A DNA stretch of 64,000 nucleotides, taken from DATEDA01 sp963744255 (GTDB taxonomy: Bacteria; Pseudomonadota; Gammaproteobacteria; Burkholderiales; SG8-39). A program made the translations under genes and the position numbers. This document shows, in pieces, positions 26,379-34,676 of the stretch; positions within the stretch are counted from its first letter, which is position 1, and the number at the start of each line of letters is the position of its first letter. The DNA lies in the NCBI GenBank assembly GCA_963744255.1, contig CAVUSZ010000023.1:62001-126000 (forward strand). The letters are read 5' to 3'. Below the pieces are notes generated by a model. The model was given only the letters and a program-made list of their open reading frames with translations. It searched no databases and had not been told where the DNA came from.

Positions 26379-27533
26379 TCAGCGGAACAGGGTCAGCACA
26401 CCCGTGTAGCCGTAGAGCCGGTCGTGGGAGATTTCGCCGTTGCAAAAAAACCCCGCGAGCGGGAAGCTGCCGAGGCGGTCGCGGATGATCCCGAGCTCCG
26501 CCGAGCGCCGGCCGAACATGTGCTCGCCGCGGCCGACGCACGCATAGTACAAGCCCCCCTTCGGAGGGCCGTCCAGCTGGCGGGCGATCCCGTCGAGCAT
26601 GCGCCCGAGATCATCGCGCGCCGACGCGCCGTCGCGACGGCAGAACATGATTGGCATGCCGGTCTCGACGTTTGCGCCGATCGCGATCGCCTTGTGCTTG
26701 AGATCGATGCCGATCAGGTTGCGCACGAGATAGTCGCCGGTGTCGGATCCGGGTACCGGCAACCCGACGTGAATCGATTGCGCCGCGCGCCGGAAGTCGC
26801 CGCCCGGCCCTTCGCCGAGCTCCTCGCGCAGCACCTCGAGCGCGGGACGCCCGTCGAGCGCGACGATGATGTTGCGTTCGCCCTCGGTGACCTCGTGGCG
26901 CATCGGCGTTGCGTTCGGCCCGCGGCGCAGCGGCGAGCAGCCCTGCGTGAGCCGGGTCGCGAGTTCGATGCGAGAGGAGAGGACAACGCCCGAAAGCCCG
27001 CCCTGCAAGACGTCATTCGCGACCTGGAAAGTGCCCGACCGCGAGCTGGAGAGCCCGCCGACGAGATAGCCGCTCGCAACCTTCGCCGACATGTCCCCGA
27101 TCAGCTCCGGCATGTCTTCGGTCTCGGGGTCGCCGTGCACGATCGCGAAGTGCGCGGCCTCGGCGCCGCTCGCGGTGCGCGCCCCGAGCGGCGGCGGCCG
27201 GAGCTTGCCCGAGAACACCTGGAACTCGCCCGCGGGGAGCGCCGCCAGCATCACCGAGACTGCTGGTTCGTCGAAGTACTCCACGCCGCTCGCGATTACG
27301 CCGACGCCGACCGAACCGACCCACTCCTGGACGCCGGTCTCCTCGCGCAGCCGTTCGAGGATGTCCTCGGCCGGGCCGCCCAGACGGTCGCTCACGTATA
27401 CGAAGCCCAGATTCGCACCGGGCGGCGGATCGCCGATCCCGGTAAGCGCCTGATCCAACGCTTCCTGCCAGCGCGACGCGCGCGCATGGCCAGCCCGGAA
27501 TGCGCTCGCCGTCGTGGCTCGGCGCCCCGTCAT
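26379..27533 (-). CDS. FIST-domain sensory protein
   Basis: This 384-residue protein comprises a FIST_N domain (about residues 35-230) and a FIST_C domain (about 235-380), ending GFFCNGEISHDRLYGYTGVLTLFR, the highly conserved FIST_C close. FIST domains bind small ligands, perhaps amino acids, and usually accompany signal-transduction modules; here it is stand-alone. The ATG at 27533 overlaps the phaM stop by ATGA, which fixes the start and makes it part of the phaM transcript. No signal peptide. Confidence 0.9.
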   Translation of the reverse strand: MTGRRATTASAFRAGHARASRWQEALDQALTGIGDPPPGANLGFVYVSDRLGGPAEDILERLREETGVQEWVGSVGVGVIASGVEYFDEPAVSVMLAALPAGEFQVFSGKLRPPPLGARTASGAEAAHFAIVHGDPETEDMPELIGDMSAKVASGYLVGGLSSSRSGTFQVANDVLQGGLSGVVLSSRIELATRLTQGCSPLRRGPNATPMRHEVTEGERNIIVALDGRPALEVLREELGEGPGGDFRRAAQSIHVGLPVPGSDTGDYLVRNLIGIDLKHKAIAIGANVETGMPIMFCRRDGASARDDLGRMLDGIARQLDGPPKGGLYYACVGRGEHMFGRRSAELGIIRDRLGSFPLAGFFCNGEISHDRLYGYTGVLTLFR

Positions 27534-27901
27534 CTCCCCTTCTTCTCGGGTTTCGCTTCGGACTGCGGGGCCGACGGCGGGGTCTGCATCTGCTGCAGCA
27601 GACTCCACCAGGCGTCGGCAGCCGAAGGCGGCTGGGCCGACGCCACCGTCTTCGCCTGCGGGTCCGCCTTCGGCTGCATCGCCTGGAAAGCGGCGAGCGT
27701 CGCCTTCTGCATCTCCAGCCCCTGGATCGTCATCCGCAGAACGTTCAAGTTCATGCTCAGCCAGTTCTCGACCGACTTGAGATCGCTGATCCGCTTTTCG
27801 ATGTCGTTCGGGTCGAGCAGCGGAGCAAGCGGCACCCCCATCGGCGTCCACAACTTCTTGAGCAGCTCGAACGGGTCCTGGTACGGGGTTTCCTGGCTCA
27901 T
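27530..27901 (-). CDS. phaM: PhaM-like polyhydroxyalkanoate granule protein
   Basis: This 123-residue protein begins MSQETPYQDPFELLKKLWTP, contains IEKRISDLKSVENWLSMNLN followed by a coiled-coil-like segment, and ends in a basic tail (KPEKKGR). This matches PhaM, which binds PHA synthase PhaC, DNA and granules and distributes granules at division. The C-terminal lysine-rich part is shorter than the Ralstonia protein's PAKKA repeats. No phaC is in the window. It is translationally coupled to the FIST gene. Confidence 0.82.
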   Translation of the reverse strand: MSQETPYQDPFELLKKLWTPMGVPLAPLLDPNDIEKRISDLKSVENWLSMNLNVLRMTIQGLEMQKATLAAFQAMQPKADPQAKTVASAQPPSAADAWWSLLQQMQTPPSAPQSEAKPEKKGR

Positions 27902-27941
27902 GGCGGCGACCGGAACAAGAAGCTCAGACGGGTTGGCGAGT

Positions 27942-29087
27942 TTAGGCCCCGCGCCGCAAAAACGCCAGCATCTCGTCGCCGCGCGCCATCGTGTCCTCGT
28001 AGCCGAGGTGGATGAGCGCCTTAGTAAACGGCGCCTCGAACAGAAGGTAGCTCGCCAGGTTCGAACCGTTACGGTTCATCGCCCCGACCGCCCGCAGCAG
28101 GACCCGGACGGCGCGCGGGAAATGCTGGACGTAGCGCGCGGCGACGCGCTCGATCTGCTGGCTGGGATGCAACACGACGACATCGATGGGGCGTAAGGAC
28201 AGGCCGTGCTCCTTCGCCTTGTCCGGCGCCACGCATTGCAGCGTCCTGTTGATCCGCTGCAACCGCTCGATGTCGACGGCGAGGCTGTCGAGGAAGATCG
28301 AGTTGAGCGCGTGGCCAGCGATCTGCGCGAGCGACGGGTACAGGTTCGAGCGCACGCGTGCCGGCTCGTGGGACTGGCGCCCGGTGCCGATCACGAGCAC
28401 CTTGTCCGCGCCGAGATGCAGAGCCGGCGAGATCGGGGCGATCTGGCGCATCGAGCCGTCGCCAAAAAACTCCCGATGGACCTTCACCGCCGGAAAGATG
28501 AACGGGATCGCGCTCGAGGCGAGGAGCAGGTCGACGTTCAGCGTGGTCGAGGCCCCGACCCGCTGCCAGCGCTCCCAGTCCTCGAGCCCCGACCCACCCT
28601 GGTAGAAGGTGACGCTCTGGCCCGAGGTGTAGCCGGAGGCCGTGACCGAGACCGCGTAGACCGCACCGCTGTCGACGTTCGCCTGGATGCGATCGAAGTC
28701 CATCGTGCGCGCGAGCATCTCCCGCAGCGGCGTGTTATCGAGGAGCGAGATCGGGTTCGCTCGGTTGATCAACATCAGATTGCTGAGCCATCGCCGGCCG
28801 GTGCGAATGATGCCGGGCCAGTCGCTGCGATACACGTGATGGCAGCGGAAACCCTCCCAGACACCGACGAGGTGTCGGACGCCCGCGGAGAAATCGTCGG
28901 CGTGGATCGCGAGCGCAGCCGCATTGATCGCGCCGGCGGAGGTCCCGCAGAGAATCGCGAACGGGCTTTCGCGTGGCTGTTCGAGGAGCTCGCCGACCGC
29001 CTTTAGCACACCGACCTGGTAGGCCGCCCGCGCGCCACCCCCGGTCAGGATCAGCCCCGTTTTCTTGCTCGTTGTCATGGTTCCCAC
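27942..29087 (-). CDS. Patatin-like phospholipase
   Basis: This 381-residue protein has the oxyanion loop GLILTGGGARAAYQVGVL at the N-terminus, the catalytic Ser in GTSAGA and the Asp in FGDGSM, so the Ser-Asp dyad is complete. It hydrolyses lipid acyl esters; no signal peptide, so it is cytoplasmic or membrane-associated. Start: GTG at 29087 follows AGGAAGG at good spacing, with an alternative ATG three codons later at 29078. It sits 40 bases upstream of phaM in the same direction. Confidence 0.9.
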   Translation of the reverse strand: MGTMTTSKKTGLILTGGGARAAYQVGVLKAVGELLEQPRESPFAILCGTSAGAINAAALAIHADDFSAGVRHLVGVWEGFRCHHVYRSDWPGIIRTGRRWLSNLMLINRANPISLLDNTPLREMLARTMDFDRIQANVDSGAVYAVSVTASGYTSGQSVTFYQGGSGLEDWERWQRVGASTTLNVDLLLASSAIPFIFPAVKVHREFFGDGSMRQIAPISPALHLGADKVLVIGTGRQSHEPARVRSNLYPSLAQIAGHALNSIFLDSLAVDIERLQRINRTLQCVAPDKAKEHGLSLRPIDVVVLHPSQQIERVAARYVQHFPRAVRVLLRAVGAMNRNGSNLASYLLFEAPFTKALIHLGYEDTMARGDEMLAFLRRGA

Positions 29088-29137
29088 GCTCCCCTTCCTC
29101 GCCTTGGGGCCGCGTGAAGGAAGTGTAGCCTGCGAGG

Positions 29138-31426
29138 CTACGCCGAGAAAAGCGTCCGCTGCGCGTTGGCCTCGACCGCAGTCAGCGCGGTCATGTTGAC
29201 GATTCGCCGCACCGTTGCCGACGGCGTCAGGATGTGCGCCGGTCGGGTGCAGCCGAGCAGGATCGGACCGATGGTAACGCCGTCCGCGGCGGCCGTCTTC
29301 AGCAGGTTGAAGGAGATGTTCGCCGCGTCCAGCGTCGGCATGATCAGGAGGTTGGCCTCGCCCTTGAGCCGCGAGCGGGGGAACGCGTTGGCGCGCACGT
29401 CGTCGGATAGCGCCGCGTCGCCGTGCATCTCGCCTTCGACCTCGAGATCCGGCGCGCGCCGGCCGATCAGCTCCAGCGCCTGGCGCATCTTGACAGCGGT
29501 CGGGCGGTCGCTCGTGCCGAAGTTCGAGTGCGAGAGCAGCGCGACCCGAGGCGTGAGGCCGAAGCGGCGGATCTCCTCCGCGGCGAGGACCGTCATCTCG
29601 GCGACCTGCTCGGCGGTGGGGTCGAAGTTCACGTAGGTGTCGCAGATGAAGATCGTGCGCTTGGGCAGGATCAGCACGTTCATCGCGTAGTAGTGGTTGA
29701 CGCCGGGCCTGCGCCCGAGGATTTGGTCGATGTAGTGAAGATGCAGGTCGTGCGTGCCGAAGGTGCCGCAGAGCATGCCGTCGGCCTCGCCGCGGTGGAT
29801 CGCCATGGCGCCGATGCCGGTGCCGCGCCGGCGCATCTCGATCTTCGCGTACTGGACCGAGACGCCGCGGCGCTCGGTGAGGCGGTGATATTCCTGCCAG
29901 TACTCACGATAGTGCGGGTGCGACTCGATGTTGATCAGTTCGAAGTCCGCGCCCGGCTTCATCCGCAACCCGTAGCGCTCGATCCGGCGCTCGATCACCG
30001 CCGGGCGGCCGATCAGGATCGGCTTGGCGAGCCCCTCGTCTACGACCACCTGCACCGAGCGCAGCACCCGCTCGTCCTCGCCCTCGGCGTAGACGATCCG
30101 CTGCGGCGCCTGCTTCGCCGCCGCGAACAAGGGCTTCATGATGAAGCCGGTGTTGTAGACGAACTGCTGCAGCGAGTCGCGGTAGGCGCTGAAGTTCTCG
30201 ATCGGGCGCGCCGCGACGCCCGAGTCCATCGCCGCTTTGGCCACCGCCGGGGCGATCTGCACGATCAGCCGCGGGTCGAACGGCTTCGGGATCAGGTACT
30301 CGGGCCCGAACCGCAGGTTCTGCTCGCCGTAGGCGGCGGCGACGACGTCGGATTGCTCGGCGGTCGCGAGGTCGGCGATCGCCCTCACCGCGGCGATCTT
30401 CATCGCCTCGTTGATCGTCGTGGCGCCGACGTCGAGCGCGCCGCGGAAGATGAACGGGAAGCACAGGACGTTGTTGACCTGGTTCGGGAAGTCCGAACGG
30501 CCGGTGGCGATGATCGCGTCGGGCCGCGCCTCCTTCGCAAGGTCCGGCCGGATCTCCGGCTCGGGGTTCGCGAGGGCCAGGATGATCGGCTTCGCCGCCA
30601 TCTTCGTCACCATGCCGGGCTTGAGCACCCCGCCCGCCGACAGACCGAGGAACACGTCGGCCCCCTCGATGATGTGGGCAAGCGTGCGCGCGTCGGTCTT
30701 ACGGGCGTAGCGCGCCTTGTTCGGGTCCATCTCCTCCTTCCGCCCCTCGTACACCACACCAGCGATGTCGGACACCCAGATGTTCTCCATCCTTATCCCG
30801 AGGCCAACGAGCAGGTCGAGGCATGCGAGTGCGGCGGCCCCGGCGCCGGACACGACGAGCTTCACATTCGAGACGTCCTTACCGACGACGCGCAGGCCGT
30901 TCGTCAAAGCCGCGCCGACGATGATCGCAGTGCCGTGCTGGTCATCGTGAAAGACCGGGATCTTCATCCGCTCGCGACACTTGCGCTCGATGTAGAAACA
31001 CTCGGGGGCCTTGATGTCCTCGAGGTTGATGCCGCCGAACGTCGGCTCGAGCGCGACGATCATGTCGACCAGCTTGTCGGGGTCGCGCTCGTCGAGTTCG
31101 AGGTCGAAGACATCGATGCCGGCGAACTTCTTGAACAGCACCCCCTTGCCCTCCATCACCGGCTTGCCGGCGAGCGGGCCGATGGCGCCGAGCCCGAGCA
31201 CCGCGGTGCCGTTCGAAATCACCGCGACTAGGTTTGCCCTCGAGGTGAGCGACGCCGCTTCGCCCGGGTTGCGAACGATCTCCTCGCACGCCGCGGCGAC
31301 CCCCGGCGAGTACGCGAGCGCGAGGTCCCGCTGGTTGAGCAGGCCCTTGGTCGGGATGATCGCAATCTTTCCGGGCTTAGGCAGCCGGTGGTAGTCCAAT
31401 GCTGCCTTGCGAATTTCCTCGTCCAT
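29138..31426 (-). CDS. maeB: NADP-dependent malic enzyme with phosphotransacetylase-like domain
   Basis: This 762-residue protein decarboxylates malate to pyruvate with NADP+. Residues 1-430 are the malic enzyme: the conserved AYSPGVAAACEEI, EDIKAPECF and FHDDQHGTAIIV blocks are present. Residues about 430-762 form the phosphotransacetylase-like domain (RIVYAEGEDERVLRSVQVV) found in MaeB, thought to be regulatory. Length matches the family. Divergent from pncA with a 76-base intergenic region that holds a perfect minus-strand TATAAT. Confidence 0.96.
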   Translation of the reverse strand: MDEEIRKAALDYHRLPKPGKIAIIPTKGLLNQRDLALAYSPGVAAACEEIVRNPGEAASLTSRANLVAVISNGTAVLGLGAIGPLAGKPVMEGKGVLFKKFAGIDVFDLELDERDPDKLVDMIVALEPTFGGINLEDIKAPECFYIERKCRERMKIPVFHDDQHGTAIIVGAALTNGLRVVGKDVSNVKLVVSGAGAAALACLDLLVGLGIRMENIWVSDIAGVVYEGRKEEMDPNKARYARKTDARTLAHIIEGADVFLGLSAGGVLKPGMVTKMAAKPIILALANPEPEIRPDLAKEARPDAIIATGRSDFPNQVNNVLCFPFIFRGALDVGATTINEAMKIAAVRAIADLATAEQSDVVAAAYGEQNLRFGPEYLIPKPFDPRLIVQIAPAVAKAAMDSGVAARPIENFSAYRDSLQQFVYNTGFIMKPLFAAAKQAPQRIVYAEGEDERVLRSVQVVVDEGLAKPILIGRPAVIERRIERYGLRMKPGADFELINIESHPHYREYWQEYHRLTERRGVSVQYAKIEMRRRGTGIGAMAIHRGEADGMLCGTFGTHDLHLHYIDQILGRRPGVNHYYAMNVLILPKRTIFICDTYVNFDPTAEQVAEMTVLAAEEIRRFGLTPRVALLSHSNFGTSDRPTAVKMRQALELIGRRAPDLEVEGEMHGDAALSDDVRANAFPRSRLKGEANLLIMPTLDAANISFNLLKTAAADGVTIGPILLGCTRPAHILTPSATVRRIVNMTALTAVEANAQRTLFSA

Positions 31427-31464
31427 GGTGGGTCGCCCGGGAGGCAGGAGCGGTCAGCAAGTCG

Positions 31465-31470
31465 ATTATA
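31465..31470 (-). promoter_or_regulatory. -10 element (TATAAT) for maeB
   Basis: A perfect TATAAT on the minus strand, 38 bases before the maeB start and followed by CGAC. The -35 is poor (ATAGGA at 17-base spacing). Confidence 0.5.
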
Positions 31471-31490
31471 TTCGCACCGGTCCAAGCTCC

Positions 31491-31496
31491 TATAAT
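31491..31496 (+). promoter_or_regulatory. -10 element (TATAAT) for pncA
   Basis: A perfect TATAAT ends 6 bases before the pncA ATG, so transcription should start at about the start codon itself. No ribosome-binding site is visible, consistent with a leaderless mRNA. Confidence 0.55.
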
Positions 31497-31502
31497 TCGC
31501 GC

Positions 31503-32168
31503 ATGAACGAGCACGACGTATTGCTGGTCGTCGACGTCCAGAACGACTTCATGCCGGGCGGGGCGCTGGCGGTTCCACGTGGCGATGAGGTTGTGCCGGT
31601 CATCAACGCGCTTGCCAGCATGTTCGGGAACGTAGTGCTCACTCAGGACTGGCACACGCCGGGACACGTTTCGTTCGCGGCGAGCCACACCGGCAAACAC
31701 CCGTTCGAGCGGGTCGAGCTGCATTACGGGGAGCAGGTGCTATGGCCAGAGCACTGCGTCCAGGGCACTGCGGGAGCGGCCCTGCACGCGGATCTCGTGG
31801 TGCCGCACGCGCAGCTCGTCGTGCGGAAGGGCCATCATCACGACGTCGACAGCTACTCGGCGTTCGTCGAGGCCGACGGGAAACGCGCCACGGGGCTCGC
31901 CGGGTACCTGCGCGAGCGCGGGATCAAACGTGTGTTCATCTGCGGCCTCGCAACGGACTTCTGCGTTGCCTGGTCGGCGCTCGACGCGCGCAAGGCCGGC
32001 TTCGAGGTCATCGTGATCGAAGACGCCTGTCGTGCGATCGGCAACGGCGGCTCGCTCGAAGCCGTGTGGCGCGACATGGGCGCGGCGGGAGTGAAACGGA
32101 TTCACTCGCGCGAACTCGCGCCGAGTGAGCTTCCGGGATCGCCACGCGTTCAACCAGAGAGCCGGTAA
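31503..32168 (+). CDS. pncA: Nicotinamidase
   Basis: This 221-residue isochorismatase-fold enzyme converts nicotinamide to nicotinate for NAD salvage. The triad is visible: Asp in LLVVDVQNDFMPGG, Lys in VVRKGHHHDVDSYSAF and Cys in ATDFCVAWSA. Metal-ligand histidines lie in QDWHTPGHVSF. The start at 31503 falls at the predicted transcription start behind TATAAT. Ten bases after its stop is a truncated open frame. Confidence 0.95.
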   Translation: MNEHDVLLVVDVQNDFMPGGALAVPRGDEVVPVINALASMFGNVVLTQDWHTPGHVSFAASHTGKHPFERVELHYGEQVLWPEHCVQGTAGAALHADLVVPHAQLVVRKGHHHDVDSYSAFVEADGKRATGLAGYLRERGIKRVFICGLATDFCVAWSALDARKAGFEVIVIEDACRAIGNGGSLEAVWRDMGAAGVKRIHSRELAPSELPGSPRVQPESR

Positions 32169-32178
32169 AGAAGGCGTC

Positions 32179-32283
32179 ATGCGTAGCGACATCATCGGCC
32201 TCGTCGACCTTGCCATCGCGGGCTGCGCCACGCAGTTCACGGTCGGCCAGCGCGACGATACCCGGAGGTCGTTCACGGCGTAA
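32179..32283 (+). pseudogene. Truncated 34-residue coding fragment after pncA
   Basis: ATG 32179 follows AAAGAAGG and opens a frame reading MRSDIIGLVDLAIAGCATQF and stopping at 32283. Over 85 percent of codons end in G or C with balanced second positions, so it looks truly coding. The IS200-type end hairpin begins 46 bases beyond its stop. I interpret it as the 5' part of a gene truncated near the insertion, but it could be a real small gene. I do not recognise a family. Confidence 0.4.
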
Positions 32284-32329
32284 CGTCTATGCCCGGTTCA
32301 TCCCGCTGGTCGTGGAGATCGGTAAATAT

Positions 32330-32968
32330 CCCCGGCAAAGCCGGGGGCCTTAATGTGTGAACCGCTCAAAGCGGCTGACCGGGCTGCTAACGCGGCCCGC
32401 ACTGATTGAGCCACTTGAAGGTGGCCCCCCTATTGCCACAGCTTGAGCTGATCCAACCGCTTGTCCTCTTCTTCCTGATTGCGGATTTAGTCTCGGATCA
32501 CTGCCTCGTCTCGGCCCACCGTCGATACAAAATACCCTCGGGCCCAGAAATTGGGTCCGACGAAGTTGCGCGCCCTCTCCCCGTACACCCGCGCCAGATG
32601 AATCGCGCTCTTCCCCTTGATGTACCCGATGACCTGCGAGACCGCATACTTCGGCGGAAATCGAGATCATCATGTGCACGTGATCGGACATCAGATGCCC
32701 TTCCTCGATCCGGCTCTCCCCTTGTACCGCCAACCGCCGCAACACTTCTCCAAGGATGCGAACGCAACTGCCCGTACAGCGCCTTTCGGCGGTACTTGGG
32801 AATGAAAATCAGGTGGTATTTGCACTCCCATTTCGTGTGGCTTAGGCTTTCGTACTCGTCCATCGCAGAACTCCCTTTCGTGTGCTTGGCGGCTCACGAT
32901 TGGGAGTTTCCCCGATGAACGAATCCCTTAAACGTCAAACTTCTACTGCCTCCCCGGCAGAGCCGGGG
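32330..32968 (-). mobile_element. Decayed IS200-type insertion sequence
   Basis: A Y1-transposase pseudogene lies between two near-identical hairpins: CCCCGGC-AAA-GCCGGGG at 32330-32346 and CCCCGGC-AGA-GCCGGGG at 32952-32968. IS200/IS605 elements lack terminal inverted repeats but carry such subterminal hairpins at both ends, which TnpA recognises as single strands. No accessory TnpB gene is present, so it is of the IS200 type. The true ends lie some bases outside the hairpins and cannot be fixed from one copy. It is bordered on both sides by gene fragments. Confidence 0.8.
32430..32863 (-). pseudogene. tnpA: IS200-family transposase TnpA, inactivated
   Basis: The start reads MDEYESLSHTKWECKYHLIF followed by IPKYRRKALYGQL. 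One extra base after QLRSH shifts to the frame reading LGEVLRRLAVQGESRIEEGHL then MSDHVHMMIS (the HUH catalytic site, here H-V-H). A second extra base shifts to PPKYAVSQVIGYIKGKSAIH and on to FVSTVGRDEAVIRD. A TAA then replaces the expected tyrosine codon of DYIRNQ. After this come QEEEDKRLDQLKLWQ and TAG. Corrected length is 143 codons, normal for TnpA. Two frameshifts and one nonsense codon show it is dead. Confidence 0.88.
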
Positions 32969-32999
32969 GCCTCCCGTGGTAGCTAGCTCGGGGGATAAC

Positions 33000-33254
33000 C
33001 CGCTTCGCCCTGGCCTCGGTGATCCTGTACTTTCTGGAACGGGTTGCGAGCGTGACCTTGACCGACGCGAAGCGCCGATGAACCCGGCCTCTCCGTGCTG
33101 CACCCACAGCATCAGTCGTTGCACGAGCCGCCAGGACGATGCTCGGGCTGCAGCACGCTTCCGGGCGGTGGACTTCGTCCCACTCGTGCCGCAGCTCCTG
33201 GTACTGCACCTCGACATCGACGGACAGGACTACTAGCGAGGCGTCGAAATGCAC
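33000..33254 (-). pseudogene. Damaged coding segment beside the IS element
   Basis: The minus-strand frame from GTG 33254 reads VHFDASLVVLSVDVEVQYQE and LRHEWDEVHRPEACCSP with about 88 percent G/C third positions and low G/C second positions, a strong coding signal. After about 42 codons coding character moves to a second frame (WRLVQRLMLWVQHGEAGFIG) and then a third (RFASVKVTLATRSRKYRITE) before running into the IS hairpin. This indicates two frameshifts. Coding-like sequence may continue upstream to about 33360. No family recognised. Confidence 0.4.
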
Positions 33255-33413
33255 GCGCTCCCTCGGCTACGCTGCGGAGCGCGAGCAGCACAACCACCTT
33301 TGCCAAGACGACGTGTCGAACGTTCGTCCTTGCGCGACATCGCGGAAGGTCCGGGCCCACCCCCTTAAGTCAAACAAGGATTTGCCTTGCGCTATCGCGG
33401 CCGTCCCGGCGGT

Positions 33414-33419
33414 TAGAAT
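33414..33419 (+). promoter_or_regulatory. Candidate -10 element (TAGAAT)
   Basis: TAGAAT lies 33 bases before the aminotransferase ATG. No good -35 is visible. Confidence 0.4.
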
Positions 33420-33452
33420 GCCCCCTCCCCGAGCCTGCGACAACTACTCCTC

Positions 33453-34652
33453 ATGTCACCCGGCGCCGACCGCGGAACACTCGAGCGCTTGCGCCTCGCT
33501 GCGCGCATGGAGGCGATCGAACCATTCCACGTCATGGAGATCCAGCGGCGAGCCTTCGAACTCGAGGCGAGCGGCCGGCGCGTCATCCACATGGAGATCG
33601 GGCAGCCGGACTTCCCCGCGCCGCAGCCGGTCGTCGAAGCCGCGATCGCGGCGCTCGGACGCGAGCCGATGGGGTACACCGACGCGCTCGGCATTCGGCC
33701 CTTGCGCGAGACGATCGCGCGGTTTTATGCCGAGCGCTACGGTTTGACCGTGGCCCCGGAGCGGATAGTTATCACGGCCGGTGCCTCGGGCGCGTTCCTG
33801 ATCGCCATGGGTTCACTGATCGACCCGGGCGATGAGGTGCTGATGCCCGACCCCTGTTACCCGTGCAACCGCCACTTCGTGCGGATGTTCGACGGCAAGG
33901 CGAATACGATTCCCGCGGATGCGAAGAATCATTACCAGCTCTCGCTCGCCGACGTGCGGCGGCACTGGGGACCGAGGGCGCGCGGGGTGATGCTCGCCAC
34001 GCCGTCGAACCCGACCGGCACGGTAGTGCCGCTCGACACCCTGCGCGCGATCATCGCGGAGACCGAAACGCGCGCGGGCTTCGCGCTCGTCGACGAGATC
34101 TACCAGGGCATCACGTACGACGGGCCGCATTTCCCGACCGCCCTCGAGTTCTCGGACCGGGTGTTCGTCGTGAACAGCTTCTCGAAGTACTTCTGCATGA
34201 CCGGCTGGCGCCTCGGCTGGCTGGTCGCGCCCGCGGATTACGTGCGGGAGATGGAGCGCTTCGCGCAGAACGCGTTCATCTGCGTGTCGGCACCCGCCCA
34301 ATACGCGGCGCTGGCGGCGTTTGCAACGGCGACGATTGCGATCCTGGAAGAGCGCCGAGCGGAATTCCAGCGGCGGCGTGACTTCCTGGTGCCGGCACTG
34401 CGCTCACTCGGCTTCAGCGTGCCGTTGATGCCGCAGGGCGCGTTCTACGTGTACGCCGGTTGCGAGCGACTCGCAGAGGACAGCGAAGCCTTCGCGTGGC
34501 GGGTGCTGGAGGAGGCCGGCGTGGCGATCACGCCGGGAATCGACTTCGGCGTATATCGCGCTCGCTCGCACGTGCGTTTCGCCTACACGCGCTCCCTCGC
34601 CGACATCGAGGAAGGCGTCGAACGGCTAGCACGGCTGCTAGCCGGCGCCTAG
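33453..34652 (+). CDS. PLP-dependent class I/II aminotransferase
   Basis: This 399-residue fold-type I aminotransferase has the substrate-domain block HMEIGQPDFPAPQPV, the ATPSNPTGTV loop, DEIYQGITYDG (PLP-contacting Asp/Tyr), the Schiff-base lysine in NSFSKYFCMTGWRLGW and the carboxylate-binding Arg in HVRFAYTRS. It is closest in pattern to aspartate/alanine-type enzymes; the amino donor is not determined. ATG 33453 is used; an internal ATG at 33507 (MEAIEPFHVMEI) would also fit the family N-terminus. It stands alone behind its own TAGAAT. Confidence 0.9.
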   Translation: MSPGADRGTLERLRLAARMEAIEPFHVMEIQRRAFELEASGRRVIHMEIGQPDFPAPQPVVEAAIAALGREPMGYTDALGIRPLRETIARFYAERYGLTVAPERIVITAGASGAFLIAMGSLIDPGDEVLMPDPCYPCNRHFVRMFDGKANTIPADAKNHYQLSLADVRRHWGPRARGVMLATPSNPTGTVVPLDTLRAIIAETETRAGFALVDEIYQGITYDGPHFPTALEFSDRVFVVNSFSKYFCMTGWRLGWLVAPADYVREMERFAQNAFICVSAPAQYAALAAFATATIAILEERRAEFQRRRDFLVPALRSLGFSVPLMPQGAFYVYAGCERLAEDSEAFAWRVLEEAGVAITPGIDFGVYRARSHVRFAYTRSLADIEEGVERLARLLAGA

Positions 34653-34676
34653 CCGGAACGCAACGCTAGGGGCAGC

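Noticed and set aside
26424..28196. 590-codon plus-strand frame opposite FIST, phaM and patatin genes
   Set aside because: It is antisense to three recognisable genes and contains no motif.
29423..31231. 602-codon plus-strand frame opposite maeB
   Set aside because: It lies wholly antisense to an intact, recognisable malic enzyme and has a shadow-type composition (Arg/His/Asp/Val repeats).
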